Assembly: GCA_046728035.1 (NCBI GenBank)
Contig: JBKPDT010000456.1
Coordinates: forward strand, 1 to 8,419
Source: DASRWT01 sp046728035
GTDB lineage: Bacteria > Methylomirabilota > Methylomirabilia > Rokubacteriales > CSP1-6
Direction of reading: 5' to 3'
DNA length: 8,419 nucleotides
The position numbers were made by a program, and so were the translations under genes. Every line of letters begins with the position of its first letter. Position 1 is the first letter of the stretch. A model generated the notes under the pieces. It saw only the letters and a program-made list of their open reading frames with translations. It ran no database searches and was not told the origin of the DNA. This document shows, in pieces, positions 1-6,530 of this stretch.

Positions 1-99
1 ATCGACGCCCGAACCAGCCGTCCCGGCTGGCTCGGCGAGCGCCTCGACCTGGGCTGGGCGATCGACATCCTGCGCCCGCCGGACAATCCGGCGCCCTGA
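1..99 (+). CDS. C-terminal tail of a gene entering from the left (possibly HNH/DUF222-type)
   Basis: Frame 1 is open from the first base to a TGA at 97-99 and gives 32 residues containing RPGWLGERLDLGWAIDIL and ending PPDNPAP. The W-x-GE-x-(L/M)-D-x-x-x-A-(I/V) pattern resembles the extreme C-terminus of HNH endonuclease proteins of the DUF222 group. That is recalled similarity over a very short stretch, so the family name is tentative. The gene converges on the minus-strand M20 remnant, and the two stop codons are only 7 bases apart. A perfect 7-bp inverted repeat with a 3-base loop lies inside it at 14-30. No T-run follows that repeat, so it is not called a terminator. Confidence 0.4.
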   Translation: MDARTSRPGWLGERLDLGWAIDILRPPDNPAP

Positions 100-106
100 C
101 GCCGCG

Positions 107-233
107 CTACCGCCGCGGCACCCGCGCCAGCGCGTCGCAGAGGTGAATGGTCGAGCGCATGGCTTTCGGACCGACGGAGGTCGCCGAGCGCTTCGCGAAC
201 CATGTCGTCGGTCGTGAGACCGTCGGGTCTCAT
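107..233 (-). pseudogene. Collapsed second copy of the M20 metallohydrolase (both termini kept, interior lost)
   Basis: This is a fragment of a tandem duplicate of the M20 gene at 249-1658. On the minus strand, positions 166-107 encode KAMRSTIHLCDALARVPRR and a TAG. The intact neighbour ends KAMRSTIHLYDGLARVPRR, so 17 of 19 residues match. By my hand alignment about 8 of the 10 base differences over the 60 bases are synonymous. Positions 203-177 encode MVREALGDL, matching MVREALSDL at residues 8-16 of the intact protein (23 of 27 bases). The two blocks are about 10 bases apart and in different frames, so roughly 430 central codons and all zinc ligands are gone. An ATG at 233-231 would open the N-terminal frame 15 bases after the intact gene's stop, as expected for a former tandem copy. 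No functional product is expected. The C-terminal match is solid. The N-terminal match is short but sits at the right place and in the right order. Confidence 0.7.
215..232 (-). other. Perfect inverted repeat just downstream of the M20 stop
   Basis: TGAGACC at 215-221 and GGTCTCA at 226-232 are exact reverse complements separated by a 4-base loop (GTCG). In the minus-strand transcript this hairpin begins 16 bases after the M20 stop codon and covers the presumed start of the M20 remnant. It has no following U-run in either direction, so it is not a standard intrinsic terminator. It could stabilise the mRNA 3' end, assist termination, or be chance in GC-rich DNA, although its arms are less GC-rich than the surroundings. 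Confidence 0.35.
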
Positions 234-248
234 GCCGGCATTGTGGCG

Positions 249-1658
249 CTAGCGGCGAGGGACGCGCGCGAGCCCGTCGTAGAGGTGAATGGTCGAGCGC
301 ATCGCCTTGACCCAGTCGCCCAGGTGGAGGCTCTCGTTCTCGGAATGGGCCTGCGTGTTCGGGTCGATGACGCCCATGAGGATGCACGGGGCGCCCTCGA
401 GCAGGTCGGCGAAGGGCTGGACGAAGCCGATGGTGCCGCCGGCGCCCACCATGGCGGTGTCCTTGCCGAAGCCGGCCTTGAGCGCGGCCCGCGCCGCCTC
501 GAAGGCGGGGCCCTCGGGATCGGTGGTCCACCACGGGCTGGTCCCGGTGAGGGTGGCCTTCACCTTCACGCCGAAGGGCGGGCGCGTGGTGAGCTTCTTC
601 ACGATGAGGCGGCCGGCCTCCCGCGCGTTCATCCCCGGCACGGTGCGCAGCGACAGCCGCGCCCGCGCCGCCTCGATGATCTGGTTGGAGGAGCCGAGAA
701 ACGGCCGCGCTTCCAGCGCGATCACGGTGAGGGCCGGCCGCGTCCACATGCGTTCGAGGAGCGAGTACTTCCCCTCGCCCCACAGGCGCACACCGGGGAG
801 CATGCCGGAATCCTTCTTGAACTTGGCCTCGGACAGCGGCAGCTTGCGGATACGCGCGAGCTGCTTCGCGCTCGGCCGGGCGACCCGCCGATAGAGGCCC
901 GGCACATTGAGCGCGCCGTCCTTCGTCCGAAGATCGGCGATCATCGCGCAGAGGATCTGCACGGGGTCGGGAACGGGTCCGCTGTAGCCGCTGTGGAGCG
1001 GCTGGTGCAGCCCCTGCACCTCGACGTCGACCTGGCAGATCCCGCGCAGCTGATACGTGAGGGCCGGATGGCCGACGTCGTAGTTGCCGGTGTCGGTGAG
1101 CACGATGAAGTCGGCGGCCATCTTGGCCCGGTACTGCTGAAGGAAGCGGCCCAGGCTCATCGAGCCGATCTCCTCCTCGCCCTCGACGATGAACTTCACG
1201 TTCAGCGGCAGGGTCTTGGCGGCGCGGAGGTAGGAGCCAACGGCAGCCACGTGGGCCATCACGCCGCCCTTGTCGTCGGCGGTGCCGCGGCCGTAGAGTC
1301 GCCCGTCGCGCTCGGTGGGCTCGAACGCGGGCGAGAGCCACTTCTCCGCGCGGCCCGGCGGCTGGACGTCGTGATGGCCGTAGAGGAGCACGGTGGGCGC
1401 GCCCGGACGATGCAGCCAGTCGCCGTACACGTAGGGATGGACGCCCGGGATCTCGAGCAGCTCGACGTGCTCGACCCCCGCGTCGCGGAGGGTCTGGGCG
1501 ACCGCCTGCGCGGAGCGGCGGACCTCCTCGGCGGGGAAACCCGAGGCCGACATGCTCGGGATGCGGCAGAGATCCACCAGCGTCCGCTTCCAATGATCGA
1601 GCCGCGCGTCGAGGTCACTCAGCGCTTCGCGGACCATTCCGTTCGTCGCCATGTTCAT
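249..1658 (-). CDS. M20 family zinc metallohydrolase (dipeptidase / carnosinase-like)
   Basis: The 469-residue protein is predicted to be a cytosolic di-zinc hydrolase of amide or peptide bonds. The family signature is complete: GHHDVQP with His95 as metal ligand and Asp97 beside it, GRGTADDKGG with bridging Asp128, EGEEEIGS with catalytic Glu162 and metal ligand Glu163, Asp189 in LTDTGNYD, LHSG with His222 (dimer-interface His of carnosinases), and C-terminal His438 in AHSENES. About 470 residues and the EGxEE and LHSG forms fit the CNDP/dipeptidase branch rather than short DapE or ArgE proteins. There is no signal peptide or membrane segment. The ATG at 1658 overlaps the aldolase stop as ATGA, so translation is probably coupled. 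A second in-frame ATG lies two codons later. A degenerate second copy follows downstream. The family cleaves dipeptides, N-acyl amino acids and carbamoyl compounds, and the substrate here is unknown. Confidence 0.93.
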   Translation of the reverse strand: MNMATNGMVREALSDLDARLDHWKRTLVDLCRIPSMSASGFPAEEVRRSAQAVAQTLRDAGVEHVELLEIPGVHPYVYGDWLHRPGAPTVLLYGHHDVQPPGRAEKWLSPAFEPTERDGRLYGRGTADDKGGVMAHVAAVGSYLRAAKTLPLNVKFIVEGEEEIGSMSLGRFLQQYRAKMAADFIVLTDTGNYDVGHPALTYQLRGICQVDVEVQGLHQPLHSGYSGPVPDPVQILCAMIADLRTKDGALNVPGLYRRVARPSAKQLARIRKLPLSEAKFKKDSGMLPGVRLWGEGKYSLLERMWTRPALTVIALEARPFLGSSNQIIEAARARLSLRTVPGMNAREAGRLIVKKLTTRPPFGVKVKATLTGTSPWWTTDPEGPAFEAARAALKAGFGKDTAMVGAGGTIGFVQPFADLLEGAPCILMGVIDPNTQAHSENESLHLGDWVKAMRSTIHLYDGLARVPRR

Positions 1659-2446
1659 TTCTTTACCATAGCGCGCAGGGCCGCGCCCTGCGACTTGAAC
1701 CAGTCGAAGAGGATGGCGACGTCCCAGCCCATGCAGAAGTGACGGACGCCCATCTCGAGATAGGGCCGCGCCTGCTCCGGCGTGTCGATCTCGACACGCG
1801 GGGCCACGCCGAGGCGCAGCGCCGTCTTGATCACGTGCGCCTCGGCCTCCTTGACTCGCGGGTCGTCCCACTGCCCCGGAATGCCGATGCTCATCGAGTA
1901 GTCGGCGGGGCCGAACTGCACCATGTCCACCCCCTTGACCGAGAGCATGGCCTCCACGTGCTCCACCGCGGAGGCCTTCTCGATCATCACCGCCACCACC
2001 GCGTCCTCGAGGGCCTGGACGAAGGCGGGCGAGCCCACGTCCACCACGTAGCCCACGTCGCGTCGCATGCCCACGCCGTGGATGCCGCCGGTGGCGGGCG
2101 ATTCCGCGCGTACCGCGCGCACGCACTCGCGCACGTCGTCCACCGTGCGCGGATCGGCGAACAGCACGTTCTGGATGCCGGCGCCGATCGCGCGCACCGC
2201 CAGATAGGTGCGCGGCTGCTGCTCGATCTTCATCATCGCCGTCATGTGGGGGAAGGTGTCCACCGCGCGGGCGAGGTTTTCCAGCGCGAAGAGATCGTAG
2301 GGAGCGTACTCGCCCACGAACTCGACGTAGTCGAAGAGGCCGGAATGCCCGGCCAGCTCGGCCACCGCCGGCCACACCGTGTGGATGTGCGTGCCGAAGG
2401 TCGGTTGGCCGGCGCGGAGAAGCTCACGGAGTCGGTTGGGGCGCAT
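1655..2446 (-). CDS. HpcH/HpaI-type aldolase family protein with altered active site
   Basis: The 263-residue protein is a (beta/alpha)8 barrel of the class II aldolase/citrate lyase superfamily; relatives cleave 4-hydroxy-2-oxo acids to pyruvate and an aldehyde. Seen in order: LRELLRAGQPTFGTHIH N-terminus, GEYAPYD (45-51), MMKIEQQPR (71-79), GGIHGVGMRRD (120-130), VMIEK with Glu156 at the first metal-ligand position, GPADYSMSIG with Asp182 at the second, and RPYLEMGVRHFCMGWD near the end. Both metal ligands align with HpaI Glu149 and Asp175. HpaI has His45 in GEHAPN and Arg70, whereas this protein has Tyr47 and Lys73, so the reaction or its catalytic base may differ. The ATG at 2446 follows AGGAG (2456-2452) with a 5-base spacer. 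The gene lies 16 bases after the propeller gene and overlaps the M20 gene by 4 bases. Confidence 0.88.
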   Translation of the reverse strand: MRPNRLRELLRAGQPTFGTHIHTVWPAVAELAGHSGLFDYVEFVGEYAPYDLFALENLARAVDTFPHMTAMMKIEQQPRTYLAVRAIGAGIQNVLFADPRTVDDVRECVRAVRAESPATGGIHGVGMRRDVGYVVDVGSPAFVQALEDAVVAVMIEKASAVEHVEAMLSVKGVDMVQFGPADYSMSIGIPGQWDDPRVKEAEAHVIKTALRLGVAPRVEIDTPEQARPYLEMGVRHFCMGWDVAILFDWFKSQGAALRAMVKK

Positions 2447-2451
2447 GATCG

Positions 2452-2456
2452 CTCCT
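2452..2456 (-). promoter_or_regulatory. Ribosome binding site of the aldolase gene
   Basis: AGGAG on the minus strand, 5 bases before the ATG at 2446, lies entirely in the 16-base gap after the propeller stop. It is one of only two clear Shine-Dalgarno sequences in the window and it fixes the aldolase start. Confidence 0.7.
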
Positions 2457-2462
2457 GCCGGG

Positions 2463-3458
2463 TCAGTCGGCGAAAGGGACGACGGCGACGGAATCGGGAT
2501 CGCGGCGGGTGGCGATGCGGCGGGCCACCCGCGCCTTCTTCACGTCCACGACGCAGACCTCGTGTCCCAGCGTGGCGACGAGCGCGCTGCCGCTCGGCGC
2601 GTGGTAGGCGATCGACACGGGCGGGGCGGGCAGCGGCACCCGGCGCTGCCGGAGTCCGGCGGGCGCTTCCAGGATGGCGAGGCTCCGGTCGTGGTGTAGC
2701 GGGACGAGGAGCAGACCCTTCCCGTCGGGGCAGACGCGCACGGGGCCCCGCGCGGTGCGGATATGGGCCCCCACCGCGAGGCGCTTGACGTCGATGACGT
2801 CCAGCTCCGCCTTCTCGCGGCAGGCGACGTAGAGGCGCCGCTCGTCCTCGTCCAGCGCGGTGCCCTCCGGGTGCGCCCCGACCTTGATGGTGACGGCCGG
2901 ACGGTCGGGGTCGCCGGGAAAGAGGATGCTCACCGCGTCCGCGCGCGGATGGCTGACGAACACGAGCGAGCCGTCGCGGGTGGCCGTCACCACGTGCGGC
3001 CCCCTTCCGCGCGTGGGTAAGGCGGCGTCGAACCGCCCGCTCGCCGGCCGGCGCGCCACCAGGAGATGGTCGGAGCCCTCGGCCGCGACGTAGACCACCC
3101 CCGCGAGGTCGACGGCCACGCCGTAGGGACGCCGGTGCTCACCGCAGTCGAGCGTGACGACGCGACGACGGCGAAGCAGATCGAGGACGGAGACGGTGCG
3201 GCCGTCCTCGCCCGGGTCCTCGGGCAGCGCCACCCCGAAGTGACAGACGTAGGCGCGACGCCCGTCGGGCGCCAGCGCGAGCTCACGCGGGAAGGGATCC
3301 AGCGCCACGCGGTGGCGCTCGGCGCCGGTGAGAAGGTCGTAGTAGCCGAGCGAGTGGTCGCCCTTCTGGACGACCACCAGCGCGTCGTGAGCACTCACCG
3401 GGCGGGATCTGGCCGGCACATGAAGGCCACGGTAGGGCGCGGCGCCCGGCCGTGTCAA
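2463..3458 (-). CDS. YncE/YVTN-like seven-repeat beta-propeller protein
   Basis: About 331 residues form seven recognisable repeats at roughly 43-residue spacing: PRELALAPDGRRAYVCHF (57-74), PYGVAVDLAGVVYVAAEG (111-128), PHVVTATRDGSLVFVSHP (154-171), PEGTALDEDERRLYVACRE (197-215), PVRVCPDGKGLLLVPLHHD (239-257), PVSIAYHAPSGSALVATLG (280-298) and PDSVAVVPFAD (321-331). This is the YncE/lactonase-like propeller pattern. No catalytic residues can be assigned, so the role is open (ligand binding, scaffold or lactone hydrolysis). No signal peptide is visible, which is unusual because many YncE-like proteins are exported. The longest start is TTG at 3458, overlapping the dehydrogenase stop as TTGA. 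GTG at 3419 and GTG at 3398 are alternatives, and the first repeat strand (DALVVVQKGDHSL) begins just after the latter. None has a strong ribosome site, so the start is uncertain. Confidence 0.8.
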   Translation of the reverse strand: MTRPGAAPYRGLHVPARSRPVSAHDALVVVQKGDHSLGYYDLLTGAERHRVALDPFPRELALAPDGRRAYVCHFGVALPEDPGEDGRTVSVLDLLRRRRVVTLDCGEHRRPYGVAVDLAGVVYVAAEGSDHLLVARRPASGRFDAALPTRGRGPHVVTATRDGSLVFVSHPRADAVSILFPGDPDRPAVTIKVGAHPEGTALDEDERRLYVACREKAELDVIDVKRLAVGAHIRTARGPVRVCPDGKGLLLVPLHHDRSLAILEAPAGLRQRRVPLPAPPVSIAYHAPSGSALVATLGHEVCVVDVKKARVARRIATRRDPDSVAVVPFAD

Positions 3459-4660
3459 GTTTCCCGGGGGCTTAGCGGTAGGTCCGGGGCGGGTCCGCGA
3501 CGACGCGCGAGGAGATCCCGCGCCACCGTCAGGCGTAGCACCTCGGTGGTGCCCTCGGCGATGCGCCAGGAGCGGATGCGGCGGTACAGGCGCGCCAGCG
3601 GATGGCCCTCTACCACCGCGGCCCCACCGGTGAGCTGGATGGCGCGGTCCACGATGCGCGCCACCGCCTCGGTGGCAAGGGCCTTCGCCATCGTGACCTC
3701 CACGCCCGCGTCCTCGCCCGCCTCCGCCCGGCGCGCGGCAGCATAGCCCGCGGAGCGCGCGGCGTAGAGATCCATGGCGCTGTCCGCCAGCATGGCGCGC
3801 ACTTGCTCACGCTCGGCGAGCGGCGAGCCGCTCCGGTGCGGCCGGTCCACCTGCTCGAGCACCCAGTCGAGGGTCCAGCGCGCGGCGCCGCAGGCGGTGG
3901 CGGCCAGGCGCAGCCGGGTGGCCGCGATGTCCTCCAGCGCGCGCGGCAGCCCCTGCCCGATCTCGCCGATCATGTCCGCCGCCGTCACCGCCACGTCGCG
4001 CAGCTCGAACTCGCCGTGCACCGCGCCGTCCAGCGTCTCGAGGGTCCGCCGCAGCGTCACCCCCGGCGCCGACCGGGGGATCACGAACACCGCGGTGCCC
4101 GCGGAGCTGCCGCCCTCCGCCACTCGCGCGACCGTGAGGAGAAGATCGGCGGCGGGGCCGTCGGTGACGAAGGCCTTCACGCCACTCACCCGGAAGCCGT
4201 CCTCGTCGCGGGTCGCCGTGGTGCGTGGCCCCTCGCGCGCGTCGGTGAAGGCGAAGGCGGCGGAGAGCTCCCCGCGCAGCACGGGGAGCAGGAACCGCTC
4301 GCGCTGCACGGCATCGCCGTGGCGCAGCAGGCCGCCGGCGCCGCCGAGCACGAGCCCGCCCAGCACGGCGCCGCTCGCCGCGATGGCTTCGTGCAGCGCG
4401 AACTGACCCAGCGGCCCGAGCCCGCCCCCGCCCAGTTCCACGGGTTGCGCAAGGCGGAAGAGCCCCGCCGCCTCCGCGCGGGTGCGCACCCAGCGCCGGA
4501 GGTCGGGCGCGGCCTCGCCCTCGGTGGTGAGCCGCTCGCGCCGCTCGGCGGGGATCAGCTCCTCGTCGAGGAACGTGCGCAGTCGTTCTCGCAGCGCCTC
4601 GATCGGAGCGGGCAGCGGCTCCGGCGGCAGGACGTGGGGCGCGCGCTCGGCCAGGGCCAG
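3455..4660 (-). CDS. Acyl-CoA dehydrogenase family flavoprotein, start unresolved
   Basis: Predicted FAD enzyme introducing an alpha,beta double bond into an acyl-CoA. The first conventional start, GTG at 4489, gives 344 residues and cuts into the N-terminal helical domain. The same frame stays open upstream to a stop at 4733-4735 and encodes typical N-terminal ACAD sequence (IEALRERLRTFLDEELIPAE, then PDLRRWVRTRAEAAGLF). No ATG, GTG or TTG exists in that stretch. Counting from a CTG at 4660, 11 bases after the upstream stop, gives 401 residues, a normal ACAD length. On that numbering the middle-domain motif is degenerate (AFAFTDAREGP, 135-145), the QLTGG motif is at 342-346, and the catalytic Glu is Glu369 in AEGTTEV, close to Glu376 of medium-chain enzymes. 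The family and the 3' end are secure, while 4660 is only a best estimate for the start. The acyl substrate is unknown. Confidence 0.85.
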   Translation of the reverse strand: MALAERAPHVLPPEPLPAPIEALRERLRTFLDEELIPAERRERLTTEGEAAPDLRRWVRTRAEAAGLFRLAQPVELGGGGLGPLGQFALHEAIAASGAVLGGLVLGGAGGLLRHGDAVQRERFLLPVLRGELSAAFAFTDAREGPRTTATRDEDGFRVSGVKAFVTDGPAADLLLTVARVAEGGSSAGTAVFVIPRSAPGVTLRRTLETLDGAVHGEFELRDVAVTAADMIGEIGQGLPRALEDIAATRLRLAATACGAARWTLDWVLEQVDRPHRSGSPLAEREQVRAMLADSAMDLYAARSAGYAAARRAEAGEDAGVEVTMAKALATEAVARIVDRAIQLTGGAAVVEGHPLARLYRRIRSWRIAEGTTEVLRLTVARDLLARRRGPAPDLPLSPRET

Positions 4661-4670
4661 CCCGTCCCGC

Positions 4671-5192
4671 TCAGGCCTCGCCGCGGAGGGCGCGCGCGAG
4701 CTGAGCGAGGTGGTTCTCGTCGTGCCACGCCATCACGCCGAGGAAATCATCGATGGTGCGCCGCCCCCGCGAATCCATCTGGTGCCCGGCGCGAGCCCAG
4801 TCAGCGTCGGCGAGCGCGGCGAAGAAGGTCAGCGAGGCGTCGCGATGGCGGTGGAACGCCTCGAGTGCGGCCCCCACGGGTTGCTCGAGATAGCGTCGCT
4901 CCTCCGCCACGCGGTTCGGATTGACGGCGGGAAAGCGCGGCTCGTCGGTGGCCATGATCTGGCGGAGGCGGTCCAGGAACGAGGCCTCCGAGTCGCGGAG
5001 ATGACACAGGATCTCGATGGGCGCCCAGTTCTTCTCGTCCGGCTTTCGCGTCAGTGTAGCCCGGTCCGCGCCCCGAAGGGCCGCGGCGAGCTCGTCGGCG
5101 GTGCGGCCGAGCCGGGCGAGCCGGACCGCGCGCGGGCGTCGGCTCCATTCTTCGAGGGGTGTGACGGCGGGAGTGGGCGCGTCGGTGGCCAT
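4671..5192 (-). CDS. DinB-fold putative metal-dependent protein
   Basis: The 173-residue four-helix-bundle protein belongs to the DinB/YfiT-like superfamily. It begins with a helix (PRAVRLARLGRTADELAAAL) and has the NWAPIEILCHLRDSE block with His64 and the C-terminal WHDENHLAQL block with His157 and His161. Together these make the three-histidine metal site expected for the superfamily. Some relatives are thiol S-transferases (bacillithiol, mycothiol) and many have no known activity, so no reaction is assigned. It is a full-length single-domain protein with no transmembrane segment. It starts at ATG 5192, 36 bases after the second MFS gene, with only a weak purine stretch (GAAAG) as ribosome site. 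Its stop lies just before, or inside, the beginning of the acyl-CoA dehydrogenase frame. Confidence 0.85.
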   Translation of the reverse strand: MATDAPTPAVTPLEEWSRRPRAVRLARLGRTADELAAALRGADRATLTRKPDEKNWAPIEILCHLRDSEASFLDRLRQIMATDEPRFPAVNPNRVAEERRYLEQPVGAALEAFHRHRDASLTFFAALADADWARAGHQMDSRGRRTIDDFLGVMAWHDENHLAQLARALRGEA

Positions 5193-5228
5193 CGCTTTCG
5201 GCCCGAGTATACGTCGGAGCGCGGCGGA

Positions 5229-6518
5229 CTAGCGCGCGGGCCGGATCCGCCCGGCCACCGCACGGACCTTGCGCGGCGCGGCGAGCCAGATGGCCATCGC
5301 CGAGATCACGCACGCGGCGATGCCCACCTCGAAGGCGAGCACGTAGTCACCGGTGCGGTCGTGCAGCCAGCCGGCGACCCACGGTCCCGCGCCCGACCCG
5401 AAGCCGGTGGCCAGGGACAACGTGCCGAAGATCCGGCCGTAGTGCCGGCCCTGGAAGAGCTCGGCCGGGATGGCGGCGAAGACCGAGGCCATCCCGTAGC
5501 CCAGCACCCCCTGCGAGAGGACCATGGCCCACAAGAGCGGCGTCGTGGGTGACGCGCGCATGGCGAGGAGGATAAGGAAACACGCGACGAAACCCGCGCA
5601 TCCGAACGTCCAGATCAGCTCGCGCCCGAGGCGATCGGAGAGATGGCCGAGCGCGATCTGCCCGACGACGCCGGCGAGCGCCACCAGGCCGAGAGCGTAG
5701 GCCGCGGGCTCGGGGCGGAATCCGATGTCGAGCAGATACCGCGTCTGGTGGACCTGGATCTCGTACCAGGCAAAGAGCGCCGTGAAGAATCCGACGAACA
5801 CCCACCAGAAGCGCGCCGTGCGCGCGGCTCGGCCGAGCGTCCAGTCGGTCGCGGTCCAGAGGGGATCCACGATGTTCCTCGGGCGCGACGCCGGAGTGCC
5901 CTCGGGCGGCCGGGCGTCGCCGTCGGGCAGTAGCCCCATGTCCTCCGGACGCCGGCGCGGAAAGAGCACGTTGATCGGCACGAGGGCGAGGAACATCACC
6001 ACCGCGAGACCGAGGCAGGCGGCCCGCCAGCCCCGCGTGCCGATCAGGTGTTGCGCCCAGGGGAGCAGCACGATGGAGCCGATGCCGACGCCGGAAAACG
6101 CGATGCCCAGCGCGAGCCCGCGGCGGCGCACGAACCAGTTGGGCAGGAAGAGGCCGTGTCCGGTGTAGCCGAGGCAAAGGCTCCCGCCGGAGACGAGGAA
6201 GCCGAGCGTGAGGTAGAGGTGCCAGGCGCGCGAGATGAAGGCGGCGAGGATGAGGCCGGTGCCCATCATCGCGACCCCTAGGAGAATGACCGCGCGCGCG
6301 CCGCGGCGGTCCATGAGCCAGCCGAGCCACGGGGCAAAGGGCGTCGAGACGACGAAGCCCACCGCGAACGCGCCCGCGGTGAGCCCCCGCTCCCAGCCAA
6401 ACTCGTCGAGGATGGGCGGAAAGAGGAGTGAGAAAGCGGTCCGCGCGTTGACGCCGATGCCCATGGTGACGAAGGCGGCGCCGACGATCATCCAGCCGTA
6501 GAAGAAGGGAAGCCGCAC
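5229..6518 (-). CDS. MFS transporter, monocarboxylate/OFA-like
   Basis: The 429-residue, probably 12-helix carrier begins with the FFYGWMIV first membrane segment common in the oxalate/formate and monocarboxylate porter branch of the major facilitator superfamily. The loop between helices 2 and 3 carries motif A (GWLMDRRGAR, 66-75), with a second copy in the C-terminal half (GHLSDRLGRE, 291-300). The long central cytoplasmic loop has RRRPEDMGLLPDGD (188-201), a signature I associate with this branch, followed by a Pro-rich stretch up to about residue 235. These carriers usually move small organic anions by proton symport or exchange, and the actual substrate is unknown. The start is GTG at 6518, 12 bases after the small CxxC gene stop, without a recognisable ribosome site. 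Position 6518 is preferred because related carriers begin about 5 residues before FYGW. Confidence 0.9.
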   Translation of the reverse strand: MRLPFFYGWMIVGAAFVTMGIGVNARTAFSLLFPPILDEFGWERGLTAGAFAVGFVVSTPFAPWLGWLMDRRGARAVILLGVAMMGTGLILAAFISRAWHLYLTLGFLVSGGSLCLGYTGHGLFLPNWFVRRRGLALGIAFSGVGIGSIVLLPWAQHLIGTRGWRAACLGLAVVMFLALVPINVLFPRRRPEDMGLLPDGDARPPEGTPASRPRNIVDPLWTATDWTLGRAARTARFWWVFVGFFTALFAWYEIQVHQTRYLLDIGFRPEPAAYALGLVALAGVVGQIALGHLSDRLGRELIWTFGCAGFVACFLILLAMRASPTTPLLWAMVLSQGVLGYGMASVFAAIPAELFQGRHYGRIFGTLSLATGFGSGAGPWVAGWLHDRTGDYVLAFEVGIAACVISAMAIWLAAPRKVRAVAGRIRPAR

Positions 6519-6530
6519 GAGGAGAGCGGT

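Noticed and set aside
14..30. Perfect 7-bp inverted repeat, and a second 6-bp one at 101-119, between the convergent gene ends
   Set aside because: Considered as a bidirectional terminator. Neither has a T-run on either side, the first lies inside coding sequence, and short GC-only stems are expected by chance here.
147..1742. Open frame of 531 codons on the plus strand
   Set aside because: It lies antisense to the M20 gene and the start of its remnant. Its translation is low-complexity Arg/Ala/Gly/His-rich with no domain, as expected from the mirror of a GC-biased coding frame.
1659..2375. N-terminal extension of the M20 frame giving a 708-residue protein
   Set aside because: The extension is antisense-like Arg/Gly-rich sequence in another frame of the aldolase gene. 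The M20 domain starts at the ATG overlapping the aldolase stop.
5205..5210. TATACT-like -10 hexamer before the DinB gene (minus strand)
   Set aside because: It stands out in GC-rich DNA, but no -35-like element lies 16-18 bases upstream and the gene sits only 36 bases after its neighbour, so a separate promoter is not supported.
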